NCBI GenBank assembly: GCA_022385755.1
Contig: MU278386.1
Span: 9,495 to 73,494 of the forward strand
Length of the DNA: 64,000 nucleotides
Source: Trametopsis cervina
Taxonomy: Eukaryota; Basidiomycota; Agaricomycetes; Polyporales; Irpicaceae
Direction of reading: 5' to 3'
Part shown: positions 22,230 to 34,294 of the stretch, piece after piece
How positions within the stretch are numbered: the stretch's first letter is position 1
How the letters are laid out: each line of letters starts with the position of its first letter
Translations under genes and position numbers: made by a program
The notes under the pieces: model-generated
Seen by the model: the letters and a program-made list of their open reading frames with translations, nothing else
Database searches by the model: none
Told to the model about the DNA's origin: nothing

Positions 22230-23306
22230 ATGAAGAGCTCAGCATCCCTGTTGTCTGTCGCCCTCCTCTCGGGCGTTGCTTCTGCACACACGATCTTCCA
22301 GGAGCTCTGGGTCAACGGTGTTGACCAGGGCGTGCTGACTGGGATCCGTGTCCCAGACTATGACGGTGTAAGCCTTGTGTTGCCCATGCTGTACTCTGTG
22401 CTAATTGAAATATACGCTGCGTAGCCTATCACAGATGTGACCTCAAATGATCTCATTTGCAACGGAGGTCAGTAGTCATCCATTCTTGTAGATGTGACCT
22501 ACTAAATGACATTTTTCAATTGTAGGTATCAACCCATACCACCAACCAGTTTCACAAGCCGTCATCACCGCCCCGGCTGGCTCCACGCTCACTGCTCAGG
22601 TAATGGAGAGGCTTCTCCTCTATGTATGTGATGCTTACATCGCATGTACAGTGGCACCACACTCTTAACCAAGTGGCTGGCGACTCACAAGACCCGATCG
22701 ACTCCTCGCACAAAGGGCCGGTCATCACTTACCTGTACGTTATTCATTCAACGGCACTGTTAGCTTCACGCTTATCCATCCTATCTAATCAGCGCGAAAG
22801 TGCCGAGTGCTACGCAGACCACGGTAACTGGTCTGCAGTGGTTCAAGATCCAGGAGGATGGATTTGATGCCTCTACTAATACCTGGGCCGTCGACAAGCT
22901 CATCGCCAACAAGGGAAAGGTCTCCTTCACCATCCCCAAGTGCATCGCAAGCGGCCAATATCTTCTGCGTCACGAGATCATTGGTATGGACGTTCATATC
23001 TCATCCGGTGTGCTCCTATCTCATGCTTGAATGTGACAGCGCTCCACGCCGCCAGCTCGTACCCAGGAGCTCAATTCTACATGGAGTGTGCTCAGCTCTC
23101 TATCACCGGCGGCACAGGCACAAAGACACCGGCGACCGTCAGCTTCCCTGGTGCATACCACGGCACAGACCCTGGTATCAAGCTGAGCATCTACTGGCCT
23201 CCTGTCACCAACTACACCATTCCAGGTGAGCTCGTGTTTCCGTTGTCTTGTTCAATTCAGTACTCATGCGTGCATATCCGCAGGTCCCCCGCTGTTCACG
23301 TGCTAG
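22230..23306 (+). CDS. AA9 lytic polysaccharide monooxygenase (secreted)
   Basis: This is a copper-dependent enzyme that oxidatively cleaves cellulose or related glucans outside the cell. Seven exons, 22230-22367, 22425-22467, 22526-22599, 22652-22734, 22793-22983, 23040-23225 and 23284-23306, give 245 residues. The signal peptide is residues 1-19 ([19 protein letters not shown]) and cleavage exposes His20, the N-terminal copper ligand of the histidine brace. The second His is in QWHHTLNQ (His87/88), and the axial Tyr is in GAQFYMEC (about residue 190). [29 protein letters not shown] and TNYTIPGPPLF are family hallmarks. There is no linker or CBM1; the protein ends right after the catalytic domain. 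All catalytic residues are present, so it should be active. Confidence 0.93.
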
Positions 23307-23525
23307 GCTGCTTTCATTGGGTAGTCTGTATCTTATACGTCATGTATTTTAACCTTTCAAATCCAATCGCTCCTCGATTCATGTGAGGAATGTCACCTTG
23401 ATATCGTGACACTATTGCAGTGATAATTGTGAATATATCATGGTTGCATTTCTAACGCTGTCCCTCTCGGATGGAGGTCCACGGAAATTACGTGCGCTCG
23501 CTCAAGTATCGACAAGGATGAACAC

Positions 23526-25743
23526 TTAGGCGGTAGCTGATGCCTCAAAGCTGACGCCCTGTGCAAGTGGAGCCTCGTCCGAGAAGTTGAGTGTGCACGC
23601 ACTCCAGCGGACATATTGCTTCCAAGCATCACCGCCAGACTCTCGGCCCCTGCAAAAGGTTGAGAAACATGAAACGCAAAGTCAGGTATGCAAATTCGTA
23701 CCATCCCGTGCTCTTGTTTCCTCCGAAAGCCGCGCCAATTTCAGCACCACTGGTACCAACGTTAACCTAGAACGAAAATATGAGTATGAATGACCAAGAG
23801 AAACCACACATGTGCAGCCGAAGACACCGAGAGAGAACAATGCTCTGGAGTCGAGAAAGATAACGTACGTTGACAATGCCGCAGTCGCTCCCTCCTCCCG
23901 ACCCGAGTCCTACCCATTTCCCTACGTTCCTTATATCCCTCGTCCATAAACTCGAGCTCAGTCCCTGCTTCACTCCGTTATTCCACTCGATCGCCTCTTC
24001 CAGCTCGTCAAATACGCTGACGCACGTGATCGGGGCGAATGTCTCAGTCTGCCATAGCGTGTGAGACAGCGGGACGCTCGCGGGCGGGACCGCCAACGTC
24101 GGCCTGACAAAGTTTCCGCCCGAAAGCGGTGAGCTCAGGTTCGAGTATGCTGACCCGCCGACGAGGATTTCAGCGCCGGCGGATTGAAGGGTCTCGATTC
24201 CTTTATTATAGATCGCGGTAGCATTCTTGGTGTGCAGAGGGCCGAGCAGTGTCTTCTCGTGGAGTGGATCGCCAGGGATAAGGGTCTCGTACATAGATTT
24301 AAGCTTTGAAATGAATTGCGGTGCAACAGAGCGGTGGAGGTAGAGTCGACGTGTGGAGGTGCAACGTTGGCCTGCTGTTCCCACGGATCCGAAGAAGGTG
24401 GACGGGATGGCAAGGGAGAGGTCCGCATCAGGCATCACGACCACAGCTATAATAACAGCGGAAGTGCGGTCAGGCTCCGTTGCAGCTCACGGGATAGATA
24501 CGAACCGTTATTCCCGCCGAGTTCAAGTAGTACCTTCCCGAACCTTGATTGGACGACTTTGCCAACTTGGCGGCCGACATTTTCGCTTCCTGTGAAACTT
24601 ACTGGAGGCAAAGGGTTATTCACACGTTTCACTAATGAAGCTGACGAAATTACCCATGTCCACACTCTCGCTCTCAACTACGGCCACGCCAACGTCCTTG
24701 CTGCCTATCACCAGCCCAGCTACCGCGCCAGGAATGCCGTTGCGTTCCAAGACAGAAGAAATTATCTTTGTGGTCGCAATGCTACATAGTGGAGTGGATG
24801 GTGAGGGCTTCCATAGTGTTGAATTCCCCGCTGCGAAGGACAAGGCAAGGTTCCTGGGGTTCGGCTGTAAGTGATACACTAACACCATATAGCACGCAGG
24901 CAACATATCGTCATTCTCCACTTACCAGCCATACACAGCAACTGGGAAGTTGAATGCCGACAGGACTGCAACAAGTCCAAGTGGATTGGGTACTGCACAA
25001 TGGGCAGACTGTTAGATATATGCGGAAGTGAAGAAGATATTATGTTACCTTCAAGGATAGAATGCCCAGGCCTCTCAGACGCTACCACGCGCCCGTTCAT
25101 CATCCTTGACAGGCCGACAGCATAATCAGCCTGTCATGCATTAGTCACTGCACAACGCCACAATGAACAGACTTACGATGTCAATGAATTCTTGCACTTC
25201 TCCAACACCTTCCGTACGTATCTTGCCCATTTCAAGCGATACAACTGCGCCAAGTTCATCACGCTATAGTGCAGCATGCTTAGGGTTGTGTATGAGAGGC
25301 ACATGCCGAGAAGCCAGTGTCATACCTTAGCCGCAAGTGCCTCCCGAATTTGGCGTAGGATTTCTCCCCGCCTCGGAGCTGGAACAGCTCTGAAAGCTTT
25401 GAAGGCCTCTCTAGATTTCTCTATGGCTTTCTGCAACTCCTGCGGAGATGCCTATGACGTCGGGTAAAGCAAATACGTGTTGAGCACTCGTTCAACACTA
25501 TTGCCCACAGAAGACACTCACGCCTTGCACCCTGGCCAGCACCTCTCCTGTTGTCGGACATACGCTTTCCAACACCTCTCCGCTTCCTGACCATTCGCCG
25601 TCGTATACTCCCGGGATTGGGTCTGACGACGTGGGGATGTCAAGGGCCGTTAGCACGGTGGACGCACGCGACGAAAGCGAGCGTGCCAAATGACGTCGAG
25701 CTACCGCAGGAGTCGTTCGCAACAGCGCGGCTTTGTATAGCAT
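23526..25743 (-). CDS. Aldehyde dehydrogenase, ALDH7/antiquitin-like
   Basis: This is a predicted NAD-dependent aldehyde dehydrogenase of the ALDH7 group, which oxidises alpha-aminoadipic semialdehyde and related aldehydes. About nine exons chain in frame. The first is 25743-25522 and includes a basic, Ser/Arg-rich N-terminus ([23 protein letters not shown]) that looks like a mitochondrial targeting sequence. Landmarks in order are [45 protein letters not shown] (NAD site), [19 protein letters not shown] (general base Glu) and [13 protein letters not shown] (catalytic Cys). [30 protein letters not shown] and the end LAQGVSF follow. The last blocks are typical of ALDH7 rather than ALDH2 or SSADH. 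It is convergent with the LPMO and divergent from CGI121. Confidence 0.88.
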
Positions 25744-25923
25744 TGTTGTCGCCTCCCGTATTGCGCTGTGAGTAGTCAGGAAGCTTGGGAGTCGCTTGAC
25801 CCTGAGCGGGCTGTCATGTTATAAGCTGGGATGTGTGCGCTTGGTGTGACCGCCATGAACCTGATCCGGTCCGAAAGTTCATAATGATCAGTGGATCGCG
25901 CTTGTACGTACTGTACCCTGATC
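25744..25923. promoter_or_regulatory. Compact bidirectional promoter, ALDH7 / CGI121
   Basis: Only 180 bp separate the ALDH7 start (-) from the CGI121 start (+), so the two transcripts must share this region. A GTACTGTAC element lies at 25908-25916, only 8 bp before the CGI121 ATG. No TATA box is visible. Confidence 0.6.
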
Positions 25924-26684
25924 ATGCAGAGCTTCTACTACCCTCACTTCCCTGAAGACCTCAGCGTCGTCCATATTGCCTTGCTCGACAATGTACGCAA
26001 CGCCGCAGCACTACGCACACGCCTCATTCAGGCCGCGTCACTTCCTGGCCCGGAAGGCGACATCGAGCGCGGAGCTGTGAATTTCGCGTTTGTAGATGCT
26101 CGCTTGGTGAGCTACGTCTCTGTTCCTGATGGTCTTTCAACGCCAATGAAAGCATTGCTTAGATATGTAGTATTCAACACCTTCGAACTGCTGTCTATCA
26201 CACCTTGTTAGCTGCAGTTCAGGGATCATTGCGCACGAAGACCATTCACTCTGAGATTATATGGACGCTGAACCCAACGAACAACGTATGCTGCTTTTTA
26301 CCTGTCTGTGGGATCTGCAGTAATGGTTGATCTTGTAGATCACGGAGGCATTGAGACGATACGGTGTCAGTGAAGACACCAAGTCCCTCTTTGTCGTACG
26401 AGTATCAGGGCCCTCAGGCGATTTCGCTCCGAAGATATCTGAAGCTGTCGACGGAACTGTTGTCCCTCTAGACAGCATAAAAAATATAACAGATTGGTCG
26501 ACAATCAAGAAGGTGAGCCCAGTCGTTTAAAGCACGCAGAATCGTTCTCAGTCATGCTGTGCAGTACTATAAATTAAATAACGAGCCATGCATTCGAAAT
26601 GCGGCAGGAAACATTTCAGTTGAGCATGCCAAGATAGATACTATAGTAACTAGCTCAGTTGCAACGAAAACGGTGATGACCTGA
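25924..26684 (+). CDS. CGI121: EKC/KEOPS complex subunit CGI121
   Basis: This is the Bud32-binding subunit of the KEOPS complex, which installs N6-threonylcarbamoyl-A37 in tRNA and affects telomere maintenance. CGI121 (TPRKB) activates Bud32 and binds tRNA. Four exons, 25924-26106, 26163-26285, 26339-26512 and 26565-26684, give 199 residues, near the fungal norm. Landmarks are FPEDLSVVHIALLDNVRNAAALR at the N-terminus, the junction-spanning NFAFVDARLICSIQHLRTAVYHTLLA, HSEIIWTLNPTNNITEALRRYGV (the conserved SPNNNI-like motif) and ELFVVR-like SLFVVRVSG. All phases agree. The acceptor at 26162 was chosen because it restores LICS..HL and avoids a stop. Confidence 0.9.
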
Positions 26685-27147
26685 TGATGTGCTTTTGTGG
26701 ATCAATCTGAACTTGCTCGGTTGACATTCCGGCGAGTTCACAAATGGACGTACAAATCCGTAAATCCAACATTCGAGATGGCAACTCGCACCAGAGGGAG
26801 CTCGTTTTACATGTGCGAAATATATTGTGAACTAGGTTCATTCCCTGTTGTGTTTCTTTTGCTTGCGTGTGTCGATATTGAGTGGGATACACACCATTGA
26901 GCCTAGGGATATGTTCATACGAAGGAGAGCAGATGGAGTGCATCCCCTCTGCTGATAGAACTAGGTCAGCTCTTGCTGTGAAAGATCGTGAAGGTGCACT
27001 CTTGTTGGCATCAGTGAATTTTGAACACGGGTCGTAATCACACTGGTTATAGATACAATTTGGGCATATACTTAGAGCTCTCCATAAACGTGGTGGCTCT
27101 CATGTTCGGACGATGCGGTTCTGCCGACCTGCAGTCAACCTTAGTCA
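26685..27147. other. Convergent intergenic region
   Basis: This holds the 3' flanks of CGI121 (+) and the GH92 gene (-). It is AT-rich. No gene or repeat is noted. Confidence 0.5.
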
Positions 27148-30100
27148 CTACGCCTGCACGCGCAAGGAGTAACCCACCACAGTGCCTGAAGCCCATGTCG
27201 CAGGCTCCTCACTCATCTCAAACACGATCTCGCCGCCGTTCGCGATTTGCTCGTGATAGATGATGGGTTCGTTGACGTGTTTGCGGTTCACTTTGAGCGA
27301 GGCGACGTATGGGGCGGTGGGTGCACTCTTCGAGGAGATTACCAGCGGCGTGGCTTTCCCGGGTAAAGAGATGGTCACTTTGTCGTAGAAAGGGCTGGAC
27401 AAGTTTAGATCAGCGGTGCCAAGAATATAAGGGTCTGTGATGATTGTCGTACCTCCCTACGATATATTCACCAGACACTGGGTTCACAGGATAGAAACCC
27501 AATGCGCTGAATATGTACCACGCGCTCATTTGTCCGCAATCCTCGTTCTATATGCGGTGTTAGCTGAGAAGACAAAGAACTCTGCCTTGGACCTGAACGC
27601 GTGACATACTCCAGATAATCCATTCACGGTGGAGTTGTAGTCTGACACTGCTATGGACCGCACCCGCTCTTGCGTGCGCGAGGCAGCGTCTGCGAAGGAA
27701 TAGAGGTAAGGAATATGGTGTGATGGCTGGTATAGAAATAATCAAGTTCAGCGTACACTCTGGACAATCACAGCCCTGTCATACCTCATTTGTATGGGCA
27801 TTATGACCTGCGACAGGATAAGGGTCTCATTCTACATGATCTGAGATAGATCGTACCTCCGTCAAAGTGTTCATCAAGGAACTTCACAAAGCCTGCATTA
27901 CCCCCTCGTTTTTGGATCAGAGCATCCACATCGTGGACGACGTCGAACGTATATGCCCACATGTCGCCCTCTGTCCATCCGTTCGTCTGCCCCGCCCAGC
28001 TGCCGTCGGCATTGCGAGCCTCCATGAACCCGGTGTCACCATTAAATATATTGAAAGGCGCAGTTAGCGACCTGTTACGGAAGAACGCTGCGTCGCTGCT
28101 CTTGTTGAGGAGAGACGCAAGGATAGAAACAGCATAGTCATCATCTGTGACAGAATAGCGTTCAGATGAATGACTCGTGGCTAAACTTGGGTTACTGATA
28201 TAAACGTACAAGCATAATCGAGCGTGCGTGAAGCGGACTCGGAGTGAATGTCGTCCGCAACCCAGCCTTGCGGTGCGTAAATGGAACTCAAGCCGGCACG
28301 AACTTCATACCCTACATGCTTTTGCGTGTTTATGTTAAAGCTAACTGGATCAAATCGAACACTAGAACATACCTCTTCACGGTCGAAATACCTGACATAT
28401 CAAGTCAATACTACTTGCATCACCGAGGGAGTAGTAGGCACGCACGAGATGGTCCAATCATCCTCGGGAGGAACTGTGGCGTCCTTGTGGACAGCTTCGT
28501 ACGCTAAATCAACATCGAAGCCAGTGAAGCCCTTCAGCACTGCTTCCGCGATGAGCGAATCGGCGTGCGTGCCAATCTTGAACCGCATAAACGTGAAGGT
28601 ACGTCTTGTAGTACTGTATTCTCACCATAATATTTGTCTCTGTAGGGCCGCGTCAGAACCCATGGCCGACCGGTGTGAGATATAACTGGATACTTACCAA
28701 CGATGTTCTTCCACATCGGTAGCCACCCTCCCTGGGCAAGGTATCAGATTGATATGAGGGGGACAAAATCGGTACTGTCCGCGAACCTCTTTATAATCTT
28801 GCAGCATACTTTTAACCATGCCATTAATGCGTTCAGGGACCAAGAGTATTTGCCATGCCCACGCGGCCCGATAGGTATCCTGTAGCAGGATAAACAACAA
28901 CTCCAGCTCGCGCGAGTGATCCTCACCCAAATGGAATAACCCGTATATGATTCTCCTTCATGTATCTGGTCGTCATAACCAGAATAGTACCGGCCGTCTT
29001 CGTGTTGTTCATAAGGATACTACGTTGAAGCTCCAATAAAGCGAGGCATAGTATGAATCCAGGGAACGTACCTGCAATGTATGGAAGACAGCAGTGTAGA
29101 AAATTGTTTTGTCGTCGTCGCTTGCACCTTCAAGCTGGATTCGATCCAGCTTCTCCGCCCAAGCCTCTCGCACAGCTCTCGCAGTACCCTCAAGTCCAGT
29201 CCCATCAGGGATCTCGCTATCCAAGTTCGCTCTTGCTTGATCGACAGAAATGAACGACACACCAATCCTCACATCGACTTTCTTCACTGATCGAGAGAAT
29301 CGGACGTATCCTGATACCTGCGAGCCATTGCGGGTTGCCTCGCCAGGGAATAAGCTACCATCAGCATTCGACGCAATGCCCCATTCCTCTAGTGGCTCAG
29401 AGAACCGTGCACAGAAGTAGCCTGCAAAGCTGGGTGCAGCGTTTGGCCCAATGATGAAGTCCTGCCGTTCTTTATTGTGTCCTGTAATTTCACGGCGAGA
29501 GGGATCAACGGTGATGGATCCCTCGGGAAATGTCACGTTGGTTGGGTCTGCCGAGCCCATCACAGACGCTCTCGAAGCCTCAATGAGGACATACGGCCTC
29601 TGAGTATCCGTGAACGTGAATTGCAAGTGTCCGACGCGCGATGCTACGAGCGGACGTCTGGGCACGATGAACAATCATGGAGAATGCGTACTCACTAGCG
29701 CTCTGTTCTGCAAGAATGGTTCCGCCCGTCCTAGCCTGTAAGGTTGCGCTATAGTAGCTGGGCGTGATGACTTCGTCGTCGTGGCTGAAATCCATCCCAC
29801 GCTTCTCAAACACACTCTGTACGTCACCAGCACCTGGGACGACGATGACCTGTCCGCTCTCGCCCATCCAGATTGCTGGCTGATGCGTTCCCTGGAATCC
29901 ATGTATAGATGCGTCGGTAATGTTATACGGGGTGACCGAGACGTAGTTCTGGCGTGTTTGTGCGACCCAACGCGTCATGGCGAATGGCGGGGCTGTAGAC
30001 GGAATCATGCCGCCTGAGCCATCTGGCGAGCCACCTCCATTGCCTATCAGGCTGCACAAAGAGGTGAATATGGACGGAATCGGAGGATGAGAATGATACT

Positions 30101-30240
30101 CACGAATTGACATGGTCGACAGCATCGCTCGGGGGCTGATGGTATGTATTCGGTTGGGTTCCCACTGCAAGGACGTTGATAATGCTGCCTTGGAAAGCGA
30201 GAAAGAAGAGAAAGTATCCGGCTCGCGTCGCTTTCATCAT
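27148..30240 (-). CDS. GH92 alpha-1,2-mannosidase (secreted)
   Basis: This is a calcium-dependent exo-acting alpha-mannosidase family, predicted to trim fungal or plant mannans or N-glycans outside the cell. The gene has about a dozen exons. The N-terminus (MMKATRAGYFLFFLAFQGSIINVLA) is a signal peptide, followed by DAVDHVNSLIGNGGG. The N-domain includes GTHQPAIWMGE and IEASRASVMG. The catalytic (alpha/alpha)6 part includes WAEKLDRIQLEG, FYTAVFHTLQ, ESYTGYSIWDTYRA, EDDWTIS, GWVADDIHSESASRTLDYA, GFMEARNADGSW, EGDMWAYTFDV, PSHHIPYLY and NEDCGQMSAWYIFSALGFYPV. GH92 uses Glu/Asp residues in the EGD.W and NEDCG.MSAW regions, and these are intact. It ends with WASGTVVGYSLRVQA. A truncated relative lies at 41.8-42.7 kb. 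Splice joins in the centre were checked only where conserved blocks meet. Confidence 0.9.
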
Positions 30241-30725
30241 CGCATGAGAATCTACTGCTCGCCTCGTTCCTCCTTCACGGCAGCTAGTACAGTACCAGTT
30301 TAGGAGAAGTTGCATTCGCAAGCACGTGACGGCGTCACCGGCCTTCGCACATCGGCTCAGTCGTATCACTACTTTGTACATACAGTACATCTGCCCCAGG
30401 CTCGAAGGCTTCGTGCAGCGAATCTTGAGTCAAGTGGACTCGAGAGGTTGCCCGGCATGCCAGAGCAAGCGCAGAGCCAGGGATCTGCATGGCAGGGTGA
30501 GGCTACTCCCAGGTGTAAATTACCGTGAGTACAGTACTGGAGTCCGGCGTTCGAGCACTATAATGGACATAATGAACATAATGACCTGGTCATTGTCTTT
30601 TAAGCTTTCAAGAACGTCCACTGTATGATTGCTACCACTTCCACCACCACCACCACTACCACCGCCATCGCCACCGCGAATATCCTTGTCTTTCTTCGAC
30701 TATACGTTGTATTGTATAGAACAAC
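30241..30725. other. Divergent intergenic region, GH92 / dynamin-like
   Basis: This 485-bp shared upstream region holds three TACAGTA elements (30288-30294, 30381-30387, 30530-30536), two of them within the fuller GTACAGTAC form. Close to the dynamin start a (CCA)-rich run (about 30639-30665) lies in the leader. Confidence 0.55.
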
Positions 30726-33700
30726 ATGTCTGAACCGTTGACCATCTCCACCCTGAGTGGCACGGACTATGCCACTCGGCGAAGAAAACTCCTGGACCTC
30801 ATTAAACAGCTCCGTGCCATTGGGTATGTCTATCACTCTTGGACATTATACCGGGGCCTGACATGCATGTTGTGGGTGGCTCTGTAGTGCACAAGCCGAC
30901 CTCGACCTCCCGCGTATAGTTGTCATTGGGAACCAGTCTGCTGGGAAGTCCAGTCTCGTTGAGGCCATTTCTGGCGTACGCTGCATACATTGTCCGTCTC
31001 ATGCCTTTGTGTTCTCACTGCTTTCATTCTAGATCAACGTACCACGTGATGCAGGAACATGCACGCGTTGCCCCATGGAGTGTCGTCTTGCATCCTCTGA
31101 CACTGCATGGTCTTGCCAAGTATATATTCGGTGGGAGTTCGACACTCTCGCTGGCAAGCGCAAAGATGAAGTTCAAGAAATCCCTTTCGGCCCACTCATC
31201 ACTCAAAAAGCACACGTTGAGCTTGCCCTTCGCCGTGCACAATGTGCTGTCCTCAACCCGAAGATAGACCCCGCACATTTTGAAGAAATGACAGTGGAAG
31301 ACATCCGAGGAGTGACAAACGCATTGGCATTTTCACAGAATACCGTTTGTATGGACTTATCTGGGCCAGAGTTGACGGACTTGGCGTTCGTAGACCTACC
31401 AGGTAAGTTATACACTGGCTTATCAATGATGGAGGTGGCGATGTAGGAGTGTTGACCATGCACTGCAACGTGTAGGAATCATTCAGAATGCGGATCCAGA
31501 GACTGTTTACATGGTAGAGAATATGGTCGTCAATCACATTCAAGGAAACTGTCTCATCCTATTGACTATCCCTATGAGTGGTACGTCAGCAAGTATTATC
31601 AGCATCCTAGTCTGATGTACCTACCAATAGACGACATTGAGAATCAAAAGGCGGCTAGACTTGCCAAACAAGTCGACCCTTCAGGTCAAAGAACTATCGG
31701 CGTCTTAACGAAGCCAGACACATTAACAGTCGGAGCTGTAAAGAGCAAGGAAAACTGGCTGGCGGTGCTCGAAGGCCATCGTTTCAAAACTGCTCATGGG
31801 TACTTCTGCACAAGGCAGCCCGATGATGATGAACGTGCGAGAGGGATTACAGCTGCTGAAGCCCGGGCTGCTGAAAGGGCGTTCTTCGGCAGTACGGCAC
31901 CTTGGTCGACATCTCAGCAACGCCATCGATTTGGAACAGAAGTTCTGGTCGATAATCTCTCAAGGCTTCTGAGTAAAGTCATCGACGAAAGGTAAGTTCA
32001 GATCAGTTCTACATGCGCATCACCGTATCTAAACTCAGGCTACCCTGCTTGCTTCAGTCTCCCTAAGCTCCAGAGCGAGCTGACGGGTCAGCTCAGCAGC
32101 TGCACAGCCGAATATGCCGCTCTCCCTCCTGCAATAACCTCCGATCCCTCATCTTTCGTCCTCAACCTTGTTCTTGACCTATGCAGATTGGTTCAGCAGT
32201 ATGTCGAAGGCGACGTGAGCGCTGCAGCTTTAGTTCAGCAAAATAGGAGGACGTACGCCGTGTTCAAGCGAGACATCCAAAACTCATCACCGCTTTTCAT
32301 GCCATACATAACAGCTGCAGAGGTTCCAAGTCAGGAGGAGCGCCGATTTTTCCGTTTCGATGAGGAAGAACGCGACACAGTCCTCGACCTTGATACCGAC
32401 GCGAATGAAAACGGCTCGCGGGTGTCGAACGTAACTTTGCCTCCGAATGAGATATACCTGTCGGACTTGCGAAACCACATCCGGAATGCACTGACTCGCG
32501 AGCTCCCTGACAACATTCCCTACGCGGTCAAGTCAATGCTCATTCGGCAATCTCAACAAGGGTGGGCAGAGTTGTGTAACAAATGTTACATGGCAGTCCG
32601 AGCAACATTCGACAAAACTCTACGTATTATGATTAGGCAGAAGTTCCATCGGTTCGATCATTTACATGCTCGTGTGAGGTATGTACCGCTCGAAAGCTCA
32701 AGCAGGATGCGATGCCAGCTTGTCAATGCGCGTACTGATGTCGTGATAGTAAAATATTGACAGATCTTGCAAACAAACAAGCAGGTATCATGGAAAACCG
32801 GGTAGGCGTCGCTCTGGAGGTCGAACGAGTGCCATACACACAAAACACGCATTACCTCCAGAATACGAAAGCAAAGTACTTGGCATTGTACAAGGACGCG
32901 CGAGCCGGAAAACTTGAGCTTCCGGAAGCAGAGCTGAAACCGACTGACCCTAGGCTTGTGCCTGGTTATGACAACGGTAGGTATTATTGCAGAGATCATT
33001 CGATTACTGTTGTTCATATCTCTGGTGTCAGTGAAAGCAAGTCTTCCGCTGCCCAGTGTCCACACGGCAACAAACCCAGCGCCCTTCAGCTATGCAAAAC
33101 CCAAGGGAGCCTCTGATTTTTCGTTTGGGAAGCCAACGACTCCAGGGGCATTTGTGAATTTAGCAACATCACCGACCGGCTTCGGTGGAACACCAGTCAA
33201 GGAAAAGACCAAGGGGGAGGATCAGCCTGTCGTAAATCCATTCTCAGTGTTTGGGTCCCACACAACCCCTACTTCAGCAGAGAAAATACAAGGTTTCCCT
33301 ACCCCCGTAGCCACCACGACGAAATCGCTTGCAATTGAGCAACCACGGGAGAAAGCAATTCGGCCGGCAGTTTTATCTCGTAAAACGGCTTTGGACAGCG
33401 AAGAGCGTAGAAAGTTGGAGAATAATGCTCTGGCTGCGCTCGCGAGTCTTGGATACCATGTCACCCCTGCAGACCTCGGGAAACTGAATCCGCCAGACCT
33501 GTACGAGGCCGAGCTGGAGCTCATGGCTGAGGTGCGCGCATATTTCCAGGTTGCATACAAGGTGCGTTTGTATTCTCAGTCTCCTAAATTTAATACTCAA
33601 CTCCCGTCGTTACTTTCAAGCGCATCATCGACCAGATCCCAATGACAATTGACCACAGCTTTCTCTTCGGGTTTGCTGGTTCACTGCAAGAATGCTTGAT

Positions 33701-33854
33701 TGAGGAACTCGGTCTCGGGACCCCTCAAGCGGCCCAGCGATGCGCTGCATATCTAGCGGAGGACCATCGGATCGTGAGCATCAGAGAGGAGCTAGGAGCG
33801 AAAAAGAAACGGTTGGAGAGCGTGCAGATGGAGTTGTTGAATTTTGGGTTGTGA
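30726..33854 (+). CDS. Dynamin-like GTPase with FG-containing linker
   Basis: This is a large dynamin-superfamily GTPase, predicted to remodel membranes; the membrane is unknown. Nine exons, 30726-30823, 30888-30975, 31033-31402, 31476-31580, 31631-31991, 32058-32678, 32750-32976, 33032-33561 and 33621-33854, give 815 residues with consistent phases. Motifs are G1 GNQSAGKSS (about residue 47), the switch I Thr in GTCTRCP, G3 DLPG and G4 TKPD. The dynamin-type stalk follows (RFGTEVLVDNLSRLLSK, LPDNIPYAV). A GED-like C-terminus (MTIDHSFLFGFAGSLQECLIEELGL.. HRIVSIREEL) closes the protein. There is no PH domain or Pro-rich tail, so it resembles the Mx/Vps1-like short dynamins. Between stalk and GED is a ~110-residue low-complexity insert with SFGKP, GFGGTP and VFGSH. 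Its place relative to the B-insert should be checked by structure prediction. Confidence 0.88.
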
Positions 33855-34294
33855 CCTAGCAGCGGTCTTTGCTTGTGATTGTTTGACGAAGAGATGGCTC
33901 CTCCCTACAGAAGTGATGAACTAATATAGTAACGAACTGTGTTTTCTTTTCATGAGTACAGTACGTTTGCAATGTGTCTCCTTACAGTACACGGGTCAGA
34001 GTTTACTCAGTCAGTCCAATGGGGTGAAGGCGCCTGCAATCGGGTGGAAGCGGCAGCTGGGCGCCTTTGAGCCAGTCAATTCTCAGCCGAGTAATTGCGT
34101 CCTCGCTGCCGGCGACTACGAGGGAGTGTATATTTGCTGACTCGGCATCCATTCTCTTGCTTTTCGTTCCATAGTCTGTTTTGACGTCCGTGCTGCACCG
34201 CTGCACCTGTCAATCCCTCCGTCACTCACATTCGCCCGACCCCATGGTCCCCACACTCTAATCTCCAGAAACCGACATACCCATATACGCACGA
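33855..34294. other. Tandem intergenic region, dynamin-like / PPR
   Basis: This is the 3' flank of the dynamin-like gene and promoter of the PPR gene. Two TACAGTA elements lie at 33957-33963 and 33983-33989. The final 90 bp are C-rich leader. Confidence 0.5.
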
